64,000 bases of DNA from Anaerococcus vaginalis. Its GTDB lineage: Bacteria; Bacillota; Clostridia; Tissierellales; Peptoniphilaceae. The DNA lies in contig JAGZMY010000002.1 of assembly GCA_018363915.1 (NCBI GenBank), positions 1 to 64,000 on the forward strand, written 5' to 3'. The translations under genes were made by a program, and so were the position numbers. The notes beneath the pieces are model-generated. The model was not told the origin of the DNA. It searched no databases and was given only the letters and a program-made list of their open reading frames with translations. Shown here one piece after another: positions 1 through 9,859 of this stretch (its first letter is position 1; the number at the start of each line of letters is the position of its first letter).

Positions 1-3000
1 TTTCTTTAACTTTCTTTTCTACTTCTGCTTTTTCTTCTGGGGTTAAAGCTGTTTTGTTTACAACTTCTGTCTTTTCAGGTGCTACTGCTGGGTTCTTTTC
101 AGCGTCTGTTTTAGTTACTGGATTATTTTTTGCATTTACTTTCGCTTCTTCTGATACTTCTGTACCTTTTTGAGCTATAGCTTTTACTTCACTTCCATCT
201 TTAACTTGATTTGCAGGAATTGTTACAACGCCTGTAGTTGGATCTATTGTTATAGATTTATCAGTTCCATCTGGCAATTTCCATTGTCCCTTTGCATCCT
301 TTGTTACTGCTAGAGTTCCTTCATGATTATTTTCATCAGTGTATGTGATTTGAACAACATCAACGTCTTTATCAGTTGGTGGTGTTACTGTTACAGAACC
401 ATCATCATTTGCTTTTAGAGTTGGAGCCTCTGGTTTAACTACTGGAGCTTTTTCCTTTACAGTTGTATTTTCTGTAGCTGGTTTTTTATCTTTTTCAGTT
501 TGTTTTACAACTATTTTTTGACCTTTTTTAAGAGTTTTTCCAGCTGGAACATCTACAGACCAAGTTCCGTCGTCTTTTACTTTAGTTTTTAGAATAAAAT
601 CTTTGCCTTTCATTACAACAATATCTGATCCAGCTACACCTGTACCAGAAATTTTAGCATCGCCTTCAGTTACATCATCGATTACTGGTTTTTTTGAAGT
701 TTCTTCGTTTTTCTTAGTAGCTGTTGCTGTAATTGTTGCATTGCCTTTAGTTATAGCTGTTCCTGGTGTTGTTGACCAAATTGGATTTTCATATCCGTCT
801 TTTGCTGTTACTGTTGGATATTTGTCGGCTGTAAGAACTGTGCCTTCTTTTACATCATAAACCTTAGCCCTTTGAAGAGGATCTACTCCTTCGCCAGCTT
901 CAAATGTTACTCTTACATATCCTTCTGGTGTTGGCTTATCTTCATTGCCTGTTCTATCTATGATGTCCTCTAATGCTGCTACTGTTACATTTGCTTTAAC
1001 TTCGTCTGTTGAACCGTCTTTATAAGTTACAACTACAGGAATTTTTACATCTTTTCCAGCGTCAGCTTCTGTTGGTGTGTATGTTATTTTTCCTGTATTT
1101 TCATCAATTTCTGCACCTTTTGGAGCATCTTTGCCTAGAGCAAATTTTGTTCCTTCTGGTTTTGTTGTATCTTGTCCTTTGTCATCTTTGAAGTTAGGTG
1201 CTGTAATTGTAGTTGGTGTTCCAACTTTTGCATCAGCATCTGTGTATTCTGGTTGTACTTTTTCTGCAGTTTCTACTTCTTGAACTTCTTTAATTGAAAG
1301 TGGAACTCTATCAACGTGTCCTTTTTTGATTAATACTTCTTCGCCTTTTTCATTTACTTTATAAATATCATAAGTTACTTCTACATTTGGATCATCTTGT
1401 GTTGCTTGAACTTTTGCTTTTGGTGTTCCTGTAATTTGAGCTCCTGTAATTGTTAGACCACCAATAGCTTTTCCATCTATAAATTTAGCTGATACATTTT
1501 TAAATACATATCCATCAATTTGTTTAGGTTCTACTTTTTTATTATATTCTTTACCTACATTACCATCTGCCAAAGGAGAATCTGTAACTGTGTAAGTGTA
1601 GAACCTTGATGCTGTTATATCCCCTGATTCATCTGGAACTACTGTGATAACTTCAACTTGGAATTTACCACTTTCTTTTGCTACTCCTTTAATATCTCCT
1701 GTTTTAGGATCAATTTCAAGACCAGCTGGAAGTCCCTTAGCAGAATAAGTTGCATCTTTTAAAGGATTTGGGTTTTTATATTCGAATTCATCATACATTG
1801 AAGTAATCTTCTTTGAATCTTCGACTACTACTGTAAATGAATCTTGAGCTAGCAATTCTGCATTATTACCTGCGCTATCTACCCTATATAGCTTAGCTGT
1901 ATAATTAGTTGTCTTTGTTACTTTGCTTGTGTCAAAGTCTGCTGATTCTAGTGATCCTGTGCTTGATGGTTTTTGAACTGATGATTGTTGAACTTTATTT
2001 CCATCTTCGTCATACCAAACTATTCTAAAGTTTTCACTTGATTCTCCATTGTATGGTAGGCCTTCTGTTGATGTTTTAGCAACATCTCCCACTTTTGCAG
2101 TGTTCTTGCCTGAGTCATAATTTGTTATATTAAATTTAACTTCTGATGGAGCAAGCGCAAAGTCTGCACGTAAAATTTGTGGTACAGCATTAGTTACACC
2201 AACTCCAAATCCAGTTCCAGACCAACCACTATTGATACCAAATACATTACTCATTTGTGTATATTGATTATTATTATATGGTGTCATAACACGGAGATGG
2301 TCAGCATTTTCTACAGATACAAATAACCAGTCATAGTTTACGTGTTTTACTTGGTTTGTTGCGGCTCCTGCAAAATTAAATTTTCCATTTTTTGCTGTGT
2401 CTGCAACAGTTCCAAGTCTGTCAATTTGTTCTTGAGTCCATTTATTAAATATATTACCACCAGAAGCATCACCTACTTTGTAATCATAGGTTTTAAGCCC
2501 TGCATCTCTATTCTTTAGATTTCCCCAAGTTCCCTTAAATTGGATAATATACTTTCCATCAGCATTTGTTTTTGCAGATACTGTTTCAGCTATCCACTTG
2601 TCTGGATCTTTTTTAACTTGTTCTTTTATCCAATCTTGTAATTTCTTTTCTTGCTCAGCTGTCCAGCCAGATCCACGAATATCTGAAGGTTTCGCAACTC
2701 CCATATAAACCGCAGTAGAATCGCTATAAATTTGTTTTAGTGCATAATCTGATAGATAAGAAGCTTTTACTGTTACATCTTTAGCTGGAGTATCTGTATC
2801 AGCTACTGTATTCCATTGAATTCCACCAATACCTGATTTGTAATCCCAACCAACTTTACCTGTAAGATATCCACCATCATGTTGGATTTCTGTTGGTGTA
2901 GGTTTTTTATGCATTTGTTCAAGTGGTTTTTGCATTAATAATATTTTCCAATTACCATGAATATTTCTTGCAGTGTTTGATCCTGAACCACCTTGTGTTA

Positions 3001-4024
3001 TTGGTAAACCCTGATCAGGGAATATTACAGATTCACCTGTTATATATTGAAGTTGGTATCCTTCTGGAATAGTTGACTCATCAATCCAGAATCTATATCT
3101 TTCATTACCAGCAGATACTGTTGTATCTGCATCAAATCTAATTAAGTTTCCATCTTCGGCTATATATGATTTTATTCCCATGTGTAATTGACCATCTGCT
3201 CCTGATGTAGCTGTATAAACTGGTGATGAATATTCTTTTCCATTTGACCATTTTTCAAACCATTGGAAATAAGCCTTGATACCTTTAATTGGCTTAAATT
3301 GATTATCACTTGCCTTAGATAGGTCTGCATCAATATTTAGTCCATTAACTACGCCAACATAAGCATGCACAGCGTTATTTGCATCAGCTGCAACTTCAGA
3401 TTCTTCTGGTGGTGCTGCATCTCTAACTCCAGTACTTGGATTTTCTGGAGCTTTCACTGCTTGTTTTTCTACTTTTTCAGAAAACTCTAAATCCTGTGCT
3501 TCTTCTATTGCTTCAACAGCTTTAACATTAACTTTGATTTGTATTTCTTTTACAGATCCATCAGCAAAAGTTATTTTTGCACTTGTAGTTTTTTCGCCAG
3601 CTTCTTTTGTGTCAACTGGTGTTACTACATCAAGTTTTGCATCTTGTGGAAGATTGGTTACAGCTTCTTTGTAATCAATTTCTTCTCCTTCTTCTACTTC
3701 TATAGCTTCTAATTTTTCTACAAAAGTGTCAGCTTGTTTTGCAACAACTTCTTCTTTTGTTTCTTCTGTTTTAATTTCTTCATTTGCTACTGGTGTAGCT
3801 TCTTCAACTGGATTTTCTTCTGGCGTTTTTGTCTCTGTTGCTACTGTTTCATTTTCACTAGCTTCAGCAGCCTTAGAAGATCCTGGAGCAATTATTAATG
3901 AAAATCCTAACATACATGAAACTAATCCAATGGATAGTTTTCTTGTACCATACTTAGGAGTTTTCTCTTGACTTAATTCTTTTTTCTTTTCGATGATTTC
4001 AGTCATCTTTTTCGAATTGTTCAT
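1..4024 (-). CDS. YSIRK-type cell-wall adhesin with Rib/Ig-like domains (3' end outside window)
   Basis: The start is the ATG at 4024, preceded by an AAAGGA ribosome site; at least 1341 codons are open and the frame runs off base 1, so the C-terminus and any LPXTG anchor are not visible. Residues about 21-50 form a YSIRK-like signal peptide (KYGTRKLSIGLVSCMLGFSL) ending near SKAAEA, the class exported at the division septum and anchored by sortase. An acidic E/T/V-rich stretch follows, then a large unique region (about 220-700) that could be the ligand-binding part, then Ig/Rib-like modules with TYKDGSTDEV (YPDG/Rib hallmark) and a bacterial Ig repeat (KISGTGVAGSDIVV). Function as a host-binding surface protein is inferred from architecture; no ligand can be named. 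Confidence 0.85.
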   Translation of the reverse strand, partial: MNNSKKMTEIIEKKKELSQEKTPKYGTRKLSIGLVSCMLGFSLIIAPGSSKAAEASENETVATETKTPEENPVEEATPVANEEIKTEETKEEVVAKQADTFVEKLEAIEVEEGEEIDYKEAVTNLPQDAKLDVVTPVDTKEAGEKTTSAKITFADGSVKEIQIKVNVKAVEAIEEAQDLEFSEKVEKQAVKAPENPSTGVRDAAPPEESEVAADANNAVHAYVGVVNGLNIDADLSKASDNQFKPIKGIKAYFQWFEKWSNGKEYSSPVYTATSGADGQLHMGIKSYIAEDGNLIRFDADTTVSAGNERYRFWIDESTIPEGYQLQYITGESVIFPDQGLPITQGGSGSNTARNIHGNWKILLMQKPLEQMHKKPTPTEIQHDGGYLTGKVGWDYKSGIGGIQWNTVADTDTPAKDVTVKASYLSDYALKQIYSDSTAVYMGVAKPSDIRGSGWTAEQEKKLQDWIKEQVKKDPDKWIAETVSAKTNADGKYIIQFKGTWGNLKNRDAGLKTYDYKVGDASGGNIFNKWTQEQIDRLGTVADTAKNGKFNFAGAATNQVKHVNYDWLFVSVENADHLRVMTPYNNNQYTQMSNVFGINSGWSGTGFGVGVTNAVPQILRADFALAPSEVKFNITNYDSGKNTAKVGDVAKTSTEGLPYNGESSENFRIVWYDEDGNKVQQSSVQKPSSTGSLESADFDTSKVTKTTNYTAKLYRVDSAGNNAELLAQDSFTVVVEDSKKITSMYDEFEYKNPNPLKDATYSAKGLPAGLEIDPKTGDIKGVAKESGKFQVEVITVVPDESGDITASRFYTYTVTDSPLADGNVGKEYNKKVEPKQIDGYVFKNVSAKFIDGKAIGGLTITGAQITGTPKAKVQATQDDPNVEVTYDIYKVNEKGEEVLIKKGHVDRVPLSIKEVQEVETAEKVQPEYTDADAKVGTPTTITAPNFKDDKGQDTTKPEGTKFALGKDAPKGAEIDENTGKITYTPTEADAGKDVKIPVVVTYKDGSTDEVKANVTVAALEDIIDRTGNEDKPTPEGYVRVTFEAGEGVDPLQRAKVYDVKEGTVLTADKYPTVTAKDGYENPIWSTTPGTAITKGNATITATATKKNEETSKKPVIDDVTEGDAKISGTGVAGSDIVVMKGKDFILKTKVKDDGTWSVDVPAGKTLKKGQKIVVKQTEKDKKPATENTTVKEKAPVVKPEAPTLKANDDGSVTVTPPTDKDVDVVQITYTDENNHEGTLAVTKDAKGQWKLPDGTDKSITIDPTTGVVTIPANQVKDGSEVKAIAQKGTEVSEEAKVNAKNNPVTKTDAEKNPAVAPEKTEVVNKTALTPEEKAEVEKKVKE

Positions 4025-4147
4025 GAATTTCTTATCCTTTCATTGATGTGTTTTGTTAAAGTGTTAATATGAAATTGTGGTAATTTACGCAATAAAATAG
4101 CCACAAATTTATTGTATTCACACTGTTAACTATTTTTTATATAAGTT

Positions 4148-4176
4148 ATTATATCATATTCGTTCAAAATATCTAC
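4148..4176 (-). promoter_or_regulatory. Probable promoter of the YSIRK adhesin
   Basis: On the minus strand TATAAT occupies 4153-4148 and is preceded by TGA, giving an extended -10 (TGnTATAAT). The -35 position has no good match. The implied 5' leader is about 115 nt. Confidence 0.45.
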
Positions 4177-4444
4177 TTGGTTTTGAATTTATCAAAGTTG
4201 AAAATATTCATAAAAAATTCACTTTAAAATTTATAAATATTTTTTCAATCTATTTTTCAAGTAAATATATTTAAATTCCCGTCTAATTTTTCAAGATTTT
4301 GATTTTTGTTATCAAAAAATCTTGTATAATGATGAATTTTTATTCTTGAAAAAAGATTATTTTATAAATATTTGGAAATAAAAATAAATAATTTAGAATT
4401 TAAACATTTTAAAAATTTTTGAATATTTAAATAAAAAAATGAGA

Positions 4445-4533
4445 TAGCTAAGTCGTGAAAAAATCTGAAAAAATAAAAAATCACGACTTGGCTACTTGCT
4501 TAAAATATATGAAAAATGAGTTGTGATTTTTTC
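4445..4533. repeat. Inverted repeat with a third partial copy
   Basis: TAGCTAAGTCGTGA at 4445-4458 is repeated inverted at 4481-4494 with one mismatch (TCACGACTTGGCTA), separated by an A-rich 22 nt loop. A further inverted piece with the AAAAAATCAC motif lies at about 4518-4533. The rest of 4180-4560 is very AT-rich with nothing recognisable. Role unknown; it could be a weak terminator or a binding site. Confidence 0.5.
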
Positions 4534-4560
4534 TACTATACCAGCAAAATAGAAAAAATA

Positions 4561-4780
4561 AAAGACCACATCAAGGTGGCCTTAGATTGTAGACAAAGTT
4601 AGTTTAGTGATTCATTATTAATTTGAAAATAAAAATACGCTACACCCCATTTTTTTCTTTGTAATTCTATATTTGTTTTTGAAAATATACTATATCCATA
4701 GACTAACTCTTTCTATGAGATCTCTCCACAAAGTCAAGATGGGGTACTGTATTTTTATTTTATTGCTAAAGTTTTATTAT
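4561..4780. repeat. Decayed, chimeric copy of the dispersed palindromic repeats
   Basis: A hairpin (AAGACCAC/GTGGCCTT, 4562-4583) is followed by TAGATTGTAGACAAAG, the terminal sequence of the 170 bp elements found at 12948, 19976 and 26335, and by about 60 bp matching their right half. The other side (about 4700-4780) instead matches the GAGATCTC family, with GAGATCTCTCCACA and a TTGCTAAAGTTTT end. There is no second hairpin copy, so this looks like a recombined remnant downstream of uvrA. Confidence 0.6.
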
Positions 4781-4845
4781 TTTTATATTTTTAATCTTTA
4801 TCCTAGTTTTTCTTCTTGATTTTCTTATTGAATATGTTTCAACTT

Positions 4846-7659
4846 CTACAATATTTTTTTAAGAAATTGTCCTGTGTAGGATTTTTTGCATTTTGCTATT
4901 TCTTCTGGTGTGCCTGTTTTTACTAATTCTCCTCCACCATCTCCGCCTTCAGGTCCTAGGTCTATGATGTAATCTGCTACTTTTATTACGTCAAGATTGT
5001 GTTCGATTACTACAACTGTATTATTTTGGTCGACTAATCTGTTTAAAACTTCTATTAATTTATGAACGTCTGCCATGTGAAGGCCTGTTGTTGGTTCGTC
5101 CAAAATGTATAGGGTTTGACCTGTGGATCTTTTTGCAAGTTCGCTTGCAAGTTTTACTCTTTGGGCTTCTCCACCTGAAAGTTCTGTTGATGGTTGACCG
5201 ATTTTTATATATCCTAGTCCTACGTCATATAGGGTTTGTAATTTTTTTACTATTGATGGATGGTTTTCGAAAAATTTGAGGGCTTCTTCTACTGTCATAT
5301 CCAAAACTTCGGATATATTTTTCCCCTTGTATTTTACTTCCAAGGTTTCTCTATTGTATCTTTGTCCATGGCAAACTTCGCATGGAACGTAGACGTCTGG
5401 CAAGAACATCATGTCTACTTTTATTGTTCCATCGCCATTGCAGGCTTCGCACCTTCCGCCTTTTACGTTAAAGGAAAATCTTCCCTTGTCAAAGCCTTTC
5501 ATTTTTGCTTCGGTTGTCATGGCGAAAACATCTCTAATATTGTCAAATAATTTGGTGTAGGTTGCAGGATTTGACCTTGGCGTTCTTCCTATTGGGGATT
5601 GATCGATGGAAATAATTTTGTCAATTTGGTCTACGCCTTCAATTGAGTCGTGTTTACCTGGGTGGGTTTTGGATTTATTTAATTTTTTGGTAACTGCCTT
5701 GTACAAAATTTCATTTACCAAGGAAGATTTTCCTGAGCCTGATACTCCTGTTACTGCTGTAAAGGTTGATAGTGGGAATTTTACATCTATTCCTTTTAAA
5801 TTATTTTGTCTGGCGTTTTTTACTTCTATATATTTGTCCCATTTTCTTCTTTTTTTGGGAACTGGGATTTTTTCTTTTCCTGAAAGATAAGCTCCTGTAA
5901 TTGATTTTTTGCATTTTTTTATATCGGAAAGTGATCCTTTTGCTACAATTTCTCCACCGTGGACTCCTGCTTTTGGTCCAATATCTACAAGATAGTCTGC
6001 GGCTTTCATCGTATCTTCGTCGTGCTCTACAATTATTAGTGTATTTCCAATATCTGTTAAATTTCTAAGTGATTTGATTAATTTGTTATTATCTCTTTGA
6101 TGAAGTCCGATTGATGGCTCATCCAAAACATAGCAAACGCCAACAAGACCTGAGCCTATTTGGGTTGCAAGTCTTATTCTTTGGCTTTCTCCTCCTGAAA
6201 GGGTTGAGGCTGCTCTTGAGAGGGAAAGATAGCCTAGTCCTACGTCTTGCAAAAATTTAATTCTTGCCTTTATTTCTTTTATAATTAATTCTGCAATTTT
6301 TTCTTTCATTGGAGAAAGTTTTAAATTATCAAAAAATTCTATGGTTTTATCGACTGACATATCTGCAATTTCTGAAATTGATTTGCCGTCAACTTTTATT
6401 GCAAGGATTTCATCTTTTAATCTTTGCCCGTGACAAGTTTTACATTCTTCCTCGCTCATAAAGCCTCTCATTCTTTTCTTTTGAGAATCGGAATTTGTTC
6501 TTTCGTACCTGTCTGATAAATTTTTGATTGCTCCTTCAAAATGCCCTGTGTAATTTTTTCTTCCAGAAAAATGGCTATCAAAGGTAAAAGAAATTTCTTT
6601 TTTTGTTCCGTACAAAATTTCATCAATCATTTTTTTTGGAGCATTTTTGATTGGCTCATCAAGTGAAAATTTGTGATTTTTAGCAATGGCTTTAATTATT
6701 TCATTATAATATGTTCCTTTTCCGCTTGTGGCGTATGGATCGATTGCCCCTTCATTTATGGAAAGATTTTTATCTGGAATTACAAGGTCGGGATCGATTT
6801 GCAAATGAAAACCAAGTCCGTTACATTCTGGGCACATGCCTTGGGGAGCGTTGAATGAAAACATATTTGGTGTAATTTCTGGAAGGGAGATGTGACCTTC
6901 TGGGCAGGCAAGTTTGGATGAAAGGATAAAATCATCTCCGTCTATTACATTTATTTCTACAAGTCCATCTGTTAATTCAAGGGCAGTTTCCAAGGAATCG
7001 GAAAGTCTTGAATTTATTCCTTCTTTTATTACAATCCTATCTACAATTATTGATATGTCGTGTTTTTTTGTTTTTGAAAGTTCGATTTCTTCTTCTAAAT
7101 CATATCTTTCGCCGTCAATCATAACCCTAACATAGCCCATTTTTTGGATATTTTCGAGTTTCTTTTTGTGTTGACCTTTTTGGGCTCTGACAACTGGTGC
7201 AAGAATTTGGATTCTTGTTTTTTCTTCAAGTTTTAAAATCCTATCAACCATTTGATCAATTGATTGGGCTTCAATTTTTTTGCCACAAACTGGACAGTAG
7301 GCATCGCCAATTCTTGCAAACAAAAGCCTATAATAATCGTAAATTTCTGTTACGGTTGCAACTGTTGATCTTGGGTTTCTGTTGGTTGTTTTTTGATCGA
7401 TTGATATTGATGGAGAAAGTCCTTCAATTGTATCGACATCAGCCTTGTCCAAATTTCCCAAAAATTGTCTGGCGTATGATGATAAACTTTCTACATATCT
7501 TCTTTGACCTTCAGCATAAATTGTGTCAAAAGCCAAGGTGGACTTTCCCGATCCGGAAAGTCCAGTAAATACAATCATTTTATCGCGAGGAAGGGTAAGG
7601 TCTACGTTTTTTAAATTATTAGTCCTTGCCCCCTTTATCACTATTTTATTTTCACTCAT
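4846..7659 (-). CDS. uvrA: Excinuclease ABC subunit A
   Basis: ATPase subunit of the nucleotide-excision repair damage sensor: it dimerises, binds distorted DNA and loads UvrB. The 937-residue length is normal. Two ABC modules are visible: Walker A GLSGSGKS at 33-40 and GVSGSGKSS in the second half; signature motifs LSGGESQRIRLA and LSGGEAQRVKLA. Zinc-finger cysteine pairs are present (CPVC, CPEC, CEAC...CEVC). The ATG at 7659 lies directly after the uvrB stop, with its GGAGG site inside the end of uvrB, so the two are translated as a pair from the uvrB promoter. No clear terminator was found downstream apart from the repeat remnant. Confidence 0.98.
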   Translation of the reverse strand: MSENKIVIKGARTNNLKNVDLTLPRDKMIVFTGLSGSGKSTLAFDTIYAEGQRRYVESLSSYARQFLGNLDKADVDTIEGLSPSISIDQKTTNRNPRSTVATVTEIYDYYRLLFARIGDAYCPVCGKKIEAQSIDQMVDRILKLEEKTRIQILAPVVRAQKGQHKKKLENIQKMGYVRVMIDGERYDLEEEIELSKTKKHDISIIVDRIVIKEGINSRLSDSLETALELTDGLVEINVIDGDDFILSSKLACPEGHISLPEITPNMFSFNAPQGMCPECNGLGFHLQIDPDLVIPDKNLSINEGAIDPYATSGKGTYYNEIIKAIAKNHKFSLDEPIKNAPKKMIDEILYGTKKEISFTFDSHFSGRKNYTGHFEGAIKNLSDRYERTNSDSQKKRMRGFMSEEECKTCHGQRLKDEILAIKVDGKSISEIADMSVDKTIEFFDNLKLSPMKEKIAELIIKEIKARIKFLQDVGLGYLSLSRAASTLSGGESQRIRLATQIGSGLVGVCYVLDEPSIGLHQRDNNKLIKSLRNLTDIGNTLIIVEHDEDTMKAADYLVDIGPKAGVHGGEIVAKGSLSDIKKCKKSITGAYLSGKEKIPVPKKRRKWDKYIEVKNARQNNLKGIDVKFPLSTFTAVTGVSGSGKSSLVNEILYKAVTKKLNKSKTHPGKHDSIEGVDQIDKIISIDQSPIGRTPRSNPATYTKLFDNIRDVFAMTTEAKMKGFDKGRFSFNVKGGRCEACNGDGTIKVDMMFLPDVYVPCEVCHGQRYNRETLEVKYKGKNISEVLDMTVEEALKFFENHPSIVKKLQTLYDVGLGYIKIGQPSTELSGGEAQRVKLASELAKRSTGQTLYILDEPTTGLHMADVHKLIEVLNRLVDQNNTVVVIEHNLDVIKVADYIIDLGPEGGDGGGELVKTGTPEEIAKCKKSYTGQFLKKIL

Positions 7660-9639
7660 TTATACCTCCGCAAATTCTCTTTTCATTTTTGCTATTTGGT
7701 CACGGATTTGTGCTGCTTTTTCAAAATCTAATTCTTCTGCTGCCTTATACATTTCTGTTTCCAAATTTATAATTATATTTTCAATTTGTTCTTGTGAGAA
7801 TTCTTCTTTTACTTCTTCTACATTTTCTGTTGATTTTGTTACTTGAATTATTTCTGCTATGTTTTTCTTGATTGTCGTTGGAGTTATGCCGTGTTTTTCG
7901 TTAAATTCTGTTTGAATTTTTCTTCTTCTTTCAGTTTCGTCAATGGCTTTTTTCATTGATCTTGTAATTTTATCTGCATACATTATTACATGACCTTTTG
8001 AATTTCTAGCAGCCCTTCCTATGGTTTGGATAAGGGAAGTTTCGCTTCTTAAAAATCCTTCCTTGTCTGCATCTAAAATTGCAATCAAGGAAACTTCTGG
8101 CAAGTCTAATCCCTCACGAAGAAGATTTATTCCAACCAAAACATCAAATTTTCCAAGTCTTAAATCTCTAATTATTTCACTACGCTCGATTGTTTTTATA
8201 TCTGAATGGAGATATTTTACCTTAATTCCATTTTCTGATAAATAATCGGTCAAATCTTCTGCCATTCTTTTGGTTAGAGTTGTTACAAGAACTCTTTCAT
8301 TTTTATCGATAATTTGATGGATATTTTCTATCAAATCATCAATTTGATTTTCTACTGGTCTTACATCAATCAATGGATCCAAAAGTCCTGTTGGTCTTAT
8401 AATTTGTTCAACAACTTCTCCACCTGTTTTTTCCATTTCGTAAGGACCTGGAGTTGCTGAAACATAAATTGTTTGCTTAATTAATTTTTCAAATTCTGGA
8501 AATTTTAAAGGTCTATTGTCAAGAGCCGATGGAAGTCTAAATCCAAAATCGACAAGATTTTGTTTTCTTGACCTGTCCCCCTCATACATTCCACCAACTT
8601 GTGGAATTGAAACATGGGATTCGTCGACAAAAAGCATAAAATCATCTGGAAAATAATCTATTAATGTATATGGTCTAGATCCTGCAGGTCTTTGAGATAA
8701 ATGTCTTGAATAATTTTCTATTCCTGAACAAAATCCAATTTCTTCTAGCATTTCTATATCGTAATTTGTTCTTTGTTCAAGCCTTTGAGCCTCTACTAAT
8801 TTATTTTCATTTTCAAGTTCAACAAGTCTGTCTTTTAATTCTTCTTTTATAGTTGTAATAGCAGCTGCTGCTTTTTCGGCACTTGTTGCGTAGTGACTTG
8901 CAGGATAAATATAGCCGTGTGAGATGTGGCTTGTAACTTTTCCTGTCAAAGAATCAAATTCTGAAATCCTATCAATTTCATCTCCAAAAAATTCTACTCT
9001 TATTGCTTTTTCTTCGTTTCCTGCTGGGAAAATATCCAAAACATCTCCCCTTCTTCTAAAAGTTCCACGTGAAAAATCAAAATCATTTCTTACAAATTGT
9101 CTTTCGATTAATTCTTTCATAACTTCTTCTGGAGAAATTTCTTGGCCTGGTCTTAGGGACAAAACTAATTTTCTATATTCTTCCGGATCTCCCAAGCCGT
9201 AAATGCAAGAAACGCTCGCCACAATTATTACATCGCGTCTTTCAAACAAACTCATTGTTGCTGAGTGTCTTAATTTATCAATCTCATCATTGATTGAAGA
9301 ATCTTTTGCAATATATGTGTCGGTTGCCGCAACGTAGGCTTCTGGTTGATAATAATCGTAATATGATACGAAATATTCGACGGCATTGTCTGGGAAAAAT
9401 TCTTTAAATTCTGTAAATAATTGGTAGGCAAGTGTTTTATTGTGGGCAAGGACAAGAGTTGGCTTTTGAACTTCTTGAATTATATTTGCCATAGTAAAAG
9501 TTTTACCTGAGCCTGTAACTCCTTGGAGAATTTGATGAGCTTTTCCATTTTTTATTCCATCAGCAAGTTTTTTAATTGCATCTGGCTGATCTCCTTTTGG
9601 AGTGTAGTCTGATTTTAAAATAAATTTATTTTTTGTCAT
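7660..9639 (-). CDS. uvrB: Excinuclease ABC subunit B
   Basis: Helicase-like damage-verification subunit of nucleotide-excision repair, 659 residues as usual. Walker A GVTGSGKT lies at 40-47, the beta-hairpin YYDYYQPEAYV inserts between DNA strands, DESH is the motif II box, and the C-terminal UVR domain (LETEMYKAAEELDFEKAAQIRDQ, in part) contacts UvrA/UvrC. ATG with AAGGAAG upstream. It is the first gene of a uvrB-uvrA operon with a promoter at 9711-9738. Confidence 0.98.
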   Translation of the reverse strand: MTKNKFILKSDYTPKGDQPDAIKKLADGIKNGKAHQILQGVTGSGKTFTMANIIQEVQKPTLVLAHNKTLAYQLFTEFKEFFPDNAVEYFVSYYDYYQPEAYVAATDTYIAKDSSINDEIDKLRHSATMSLFERRDVIIVASVSCIYGLGDPEEYRKLVLSLRPGQEISPEEVMKELIERQFVRNDFDFSRGTFRRRGDVLDIFPAGNEEKAIRVEFFGDEIDRISEFDSLTGKVTSHISHGYIYPASHYATSAEKAAAAITTIKEELKDRLVELENENKLVEAQRLEQRTNYDIEMLEEIGFCSGIENYSRHLSQRPAGSRPYTLIDYFPDDFMLFVDESHVSIPQVGGMYEGDRSRKQNLVDFGFRLPSALDNRPLKFPEFEKLIKQTIYVSATPGPYEMEKTGGEVVEQIIRPTGLLDPLIDVRPVENQIDDLIENIHQIIDKNERVLVTTLTKRMAEDLTDYLSENGIKVKYLHSDIKTIERSEIIRDLRLGKFDVLVGINLLREGLDLPEVSLIAILDADKEGFLRSETSLIQTIGRAARNSKGHVIMYADKITRSMKKAIDETERRRKIQTEFNEKHGITPTTIKKNIAEIIQVTKSTENVEEVKEEFSQEQIENIIINLETEMYKAAEELDFEKAAQIRDQIAKMKREFAEV

Positions 9640-9710
9640 TTGACACTTCCTTTATGTAAATCATAATTTTTTAAAATTTTTTCTTTTTAAATCTATTTTC
9701 AGTCTTTTCC

Positions 9711-9738
9711 AATATACACTTTCACTTTTTAAATTCAA
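9711..9738 (-). promoter_or_regulatory. uvrBA promoter
   Basis: Minus-strand TTGAAT (9738-9733), 16 bp spacer, TATATT (9716-9711). It faces away from the plus-strand promoter at 9770-9798. No LexA-type palindrome was recognised. Confidence 0.55.
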
Positions 9739-9769
9739 CTTATTTAATCGGGATTAAAAGCTTTAAATC

Positions 9770-9798
9770 TTGCCACAAATTCGCCTTTCTGCTATAAT
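9770..9798 (+). promoter_or_regulatory. Promoter of the degenerate P-type ATPase gene
   Basis: TTGCCA at 9770-9775, 17 bp spacer, TATAAT at 9793-9798: a near-consensus sigma-A promoter. Transcription would begin near 9805, so translation cannot begin at the longer in-frame codon at 9770; this supports the ATG at 9860. Confidence 0.7.
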
Positions 9799-9859
9799 TT
9801 TTTGTGAATATAAGTATAAAATCTTTAATTTAAAATTTAATTATGAAAGGTTGATATAT

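Noticed and set aside
9770..9859. N-terminal extension of the P-type ATPase homologue
   Set aside because: The TTGCCA/TATAAT promoter overlaps it and the ATG at 9860 has the better ribosome site.
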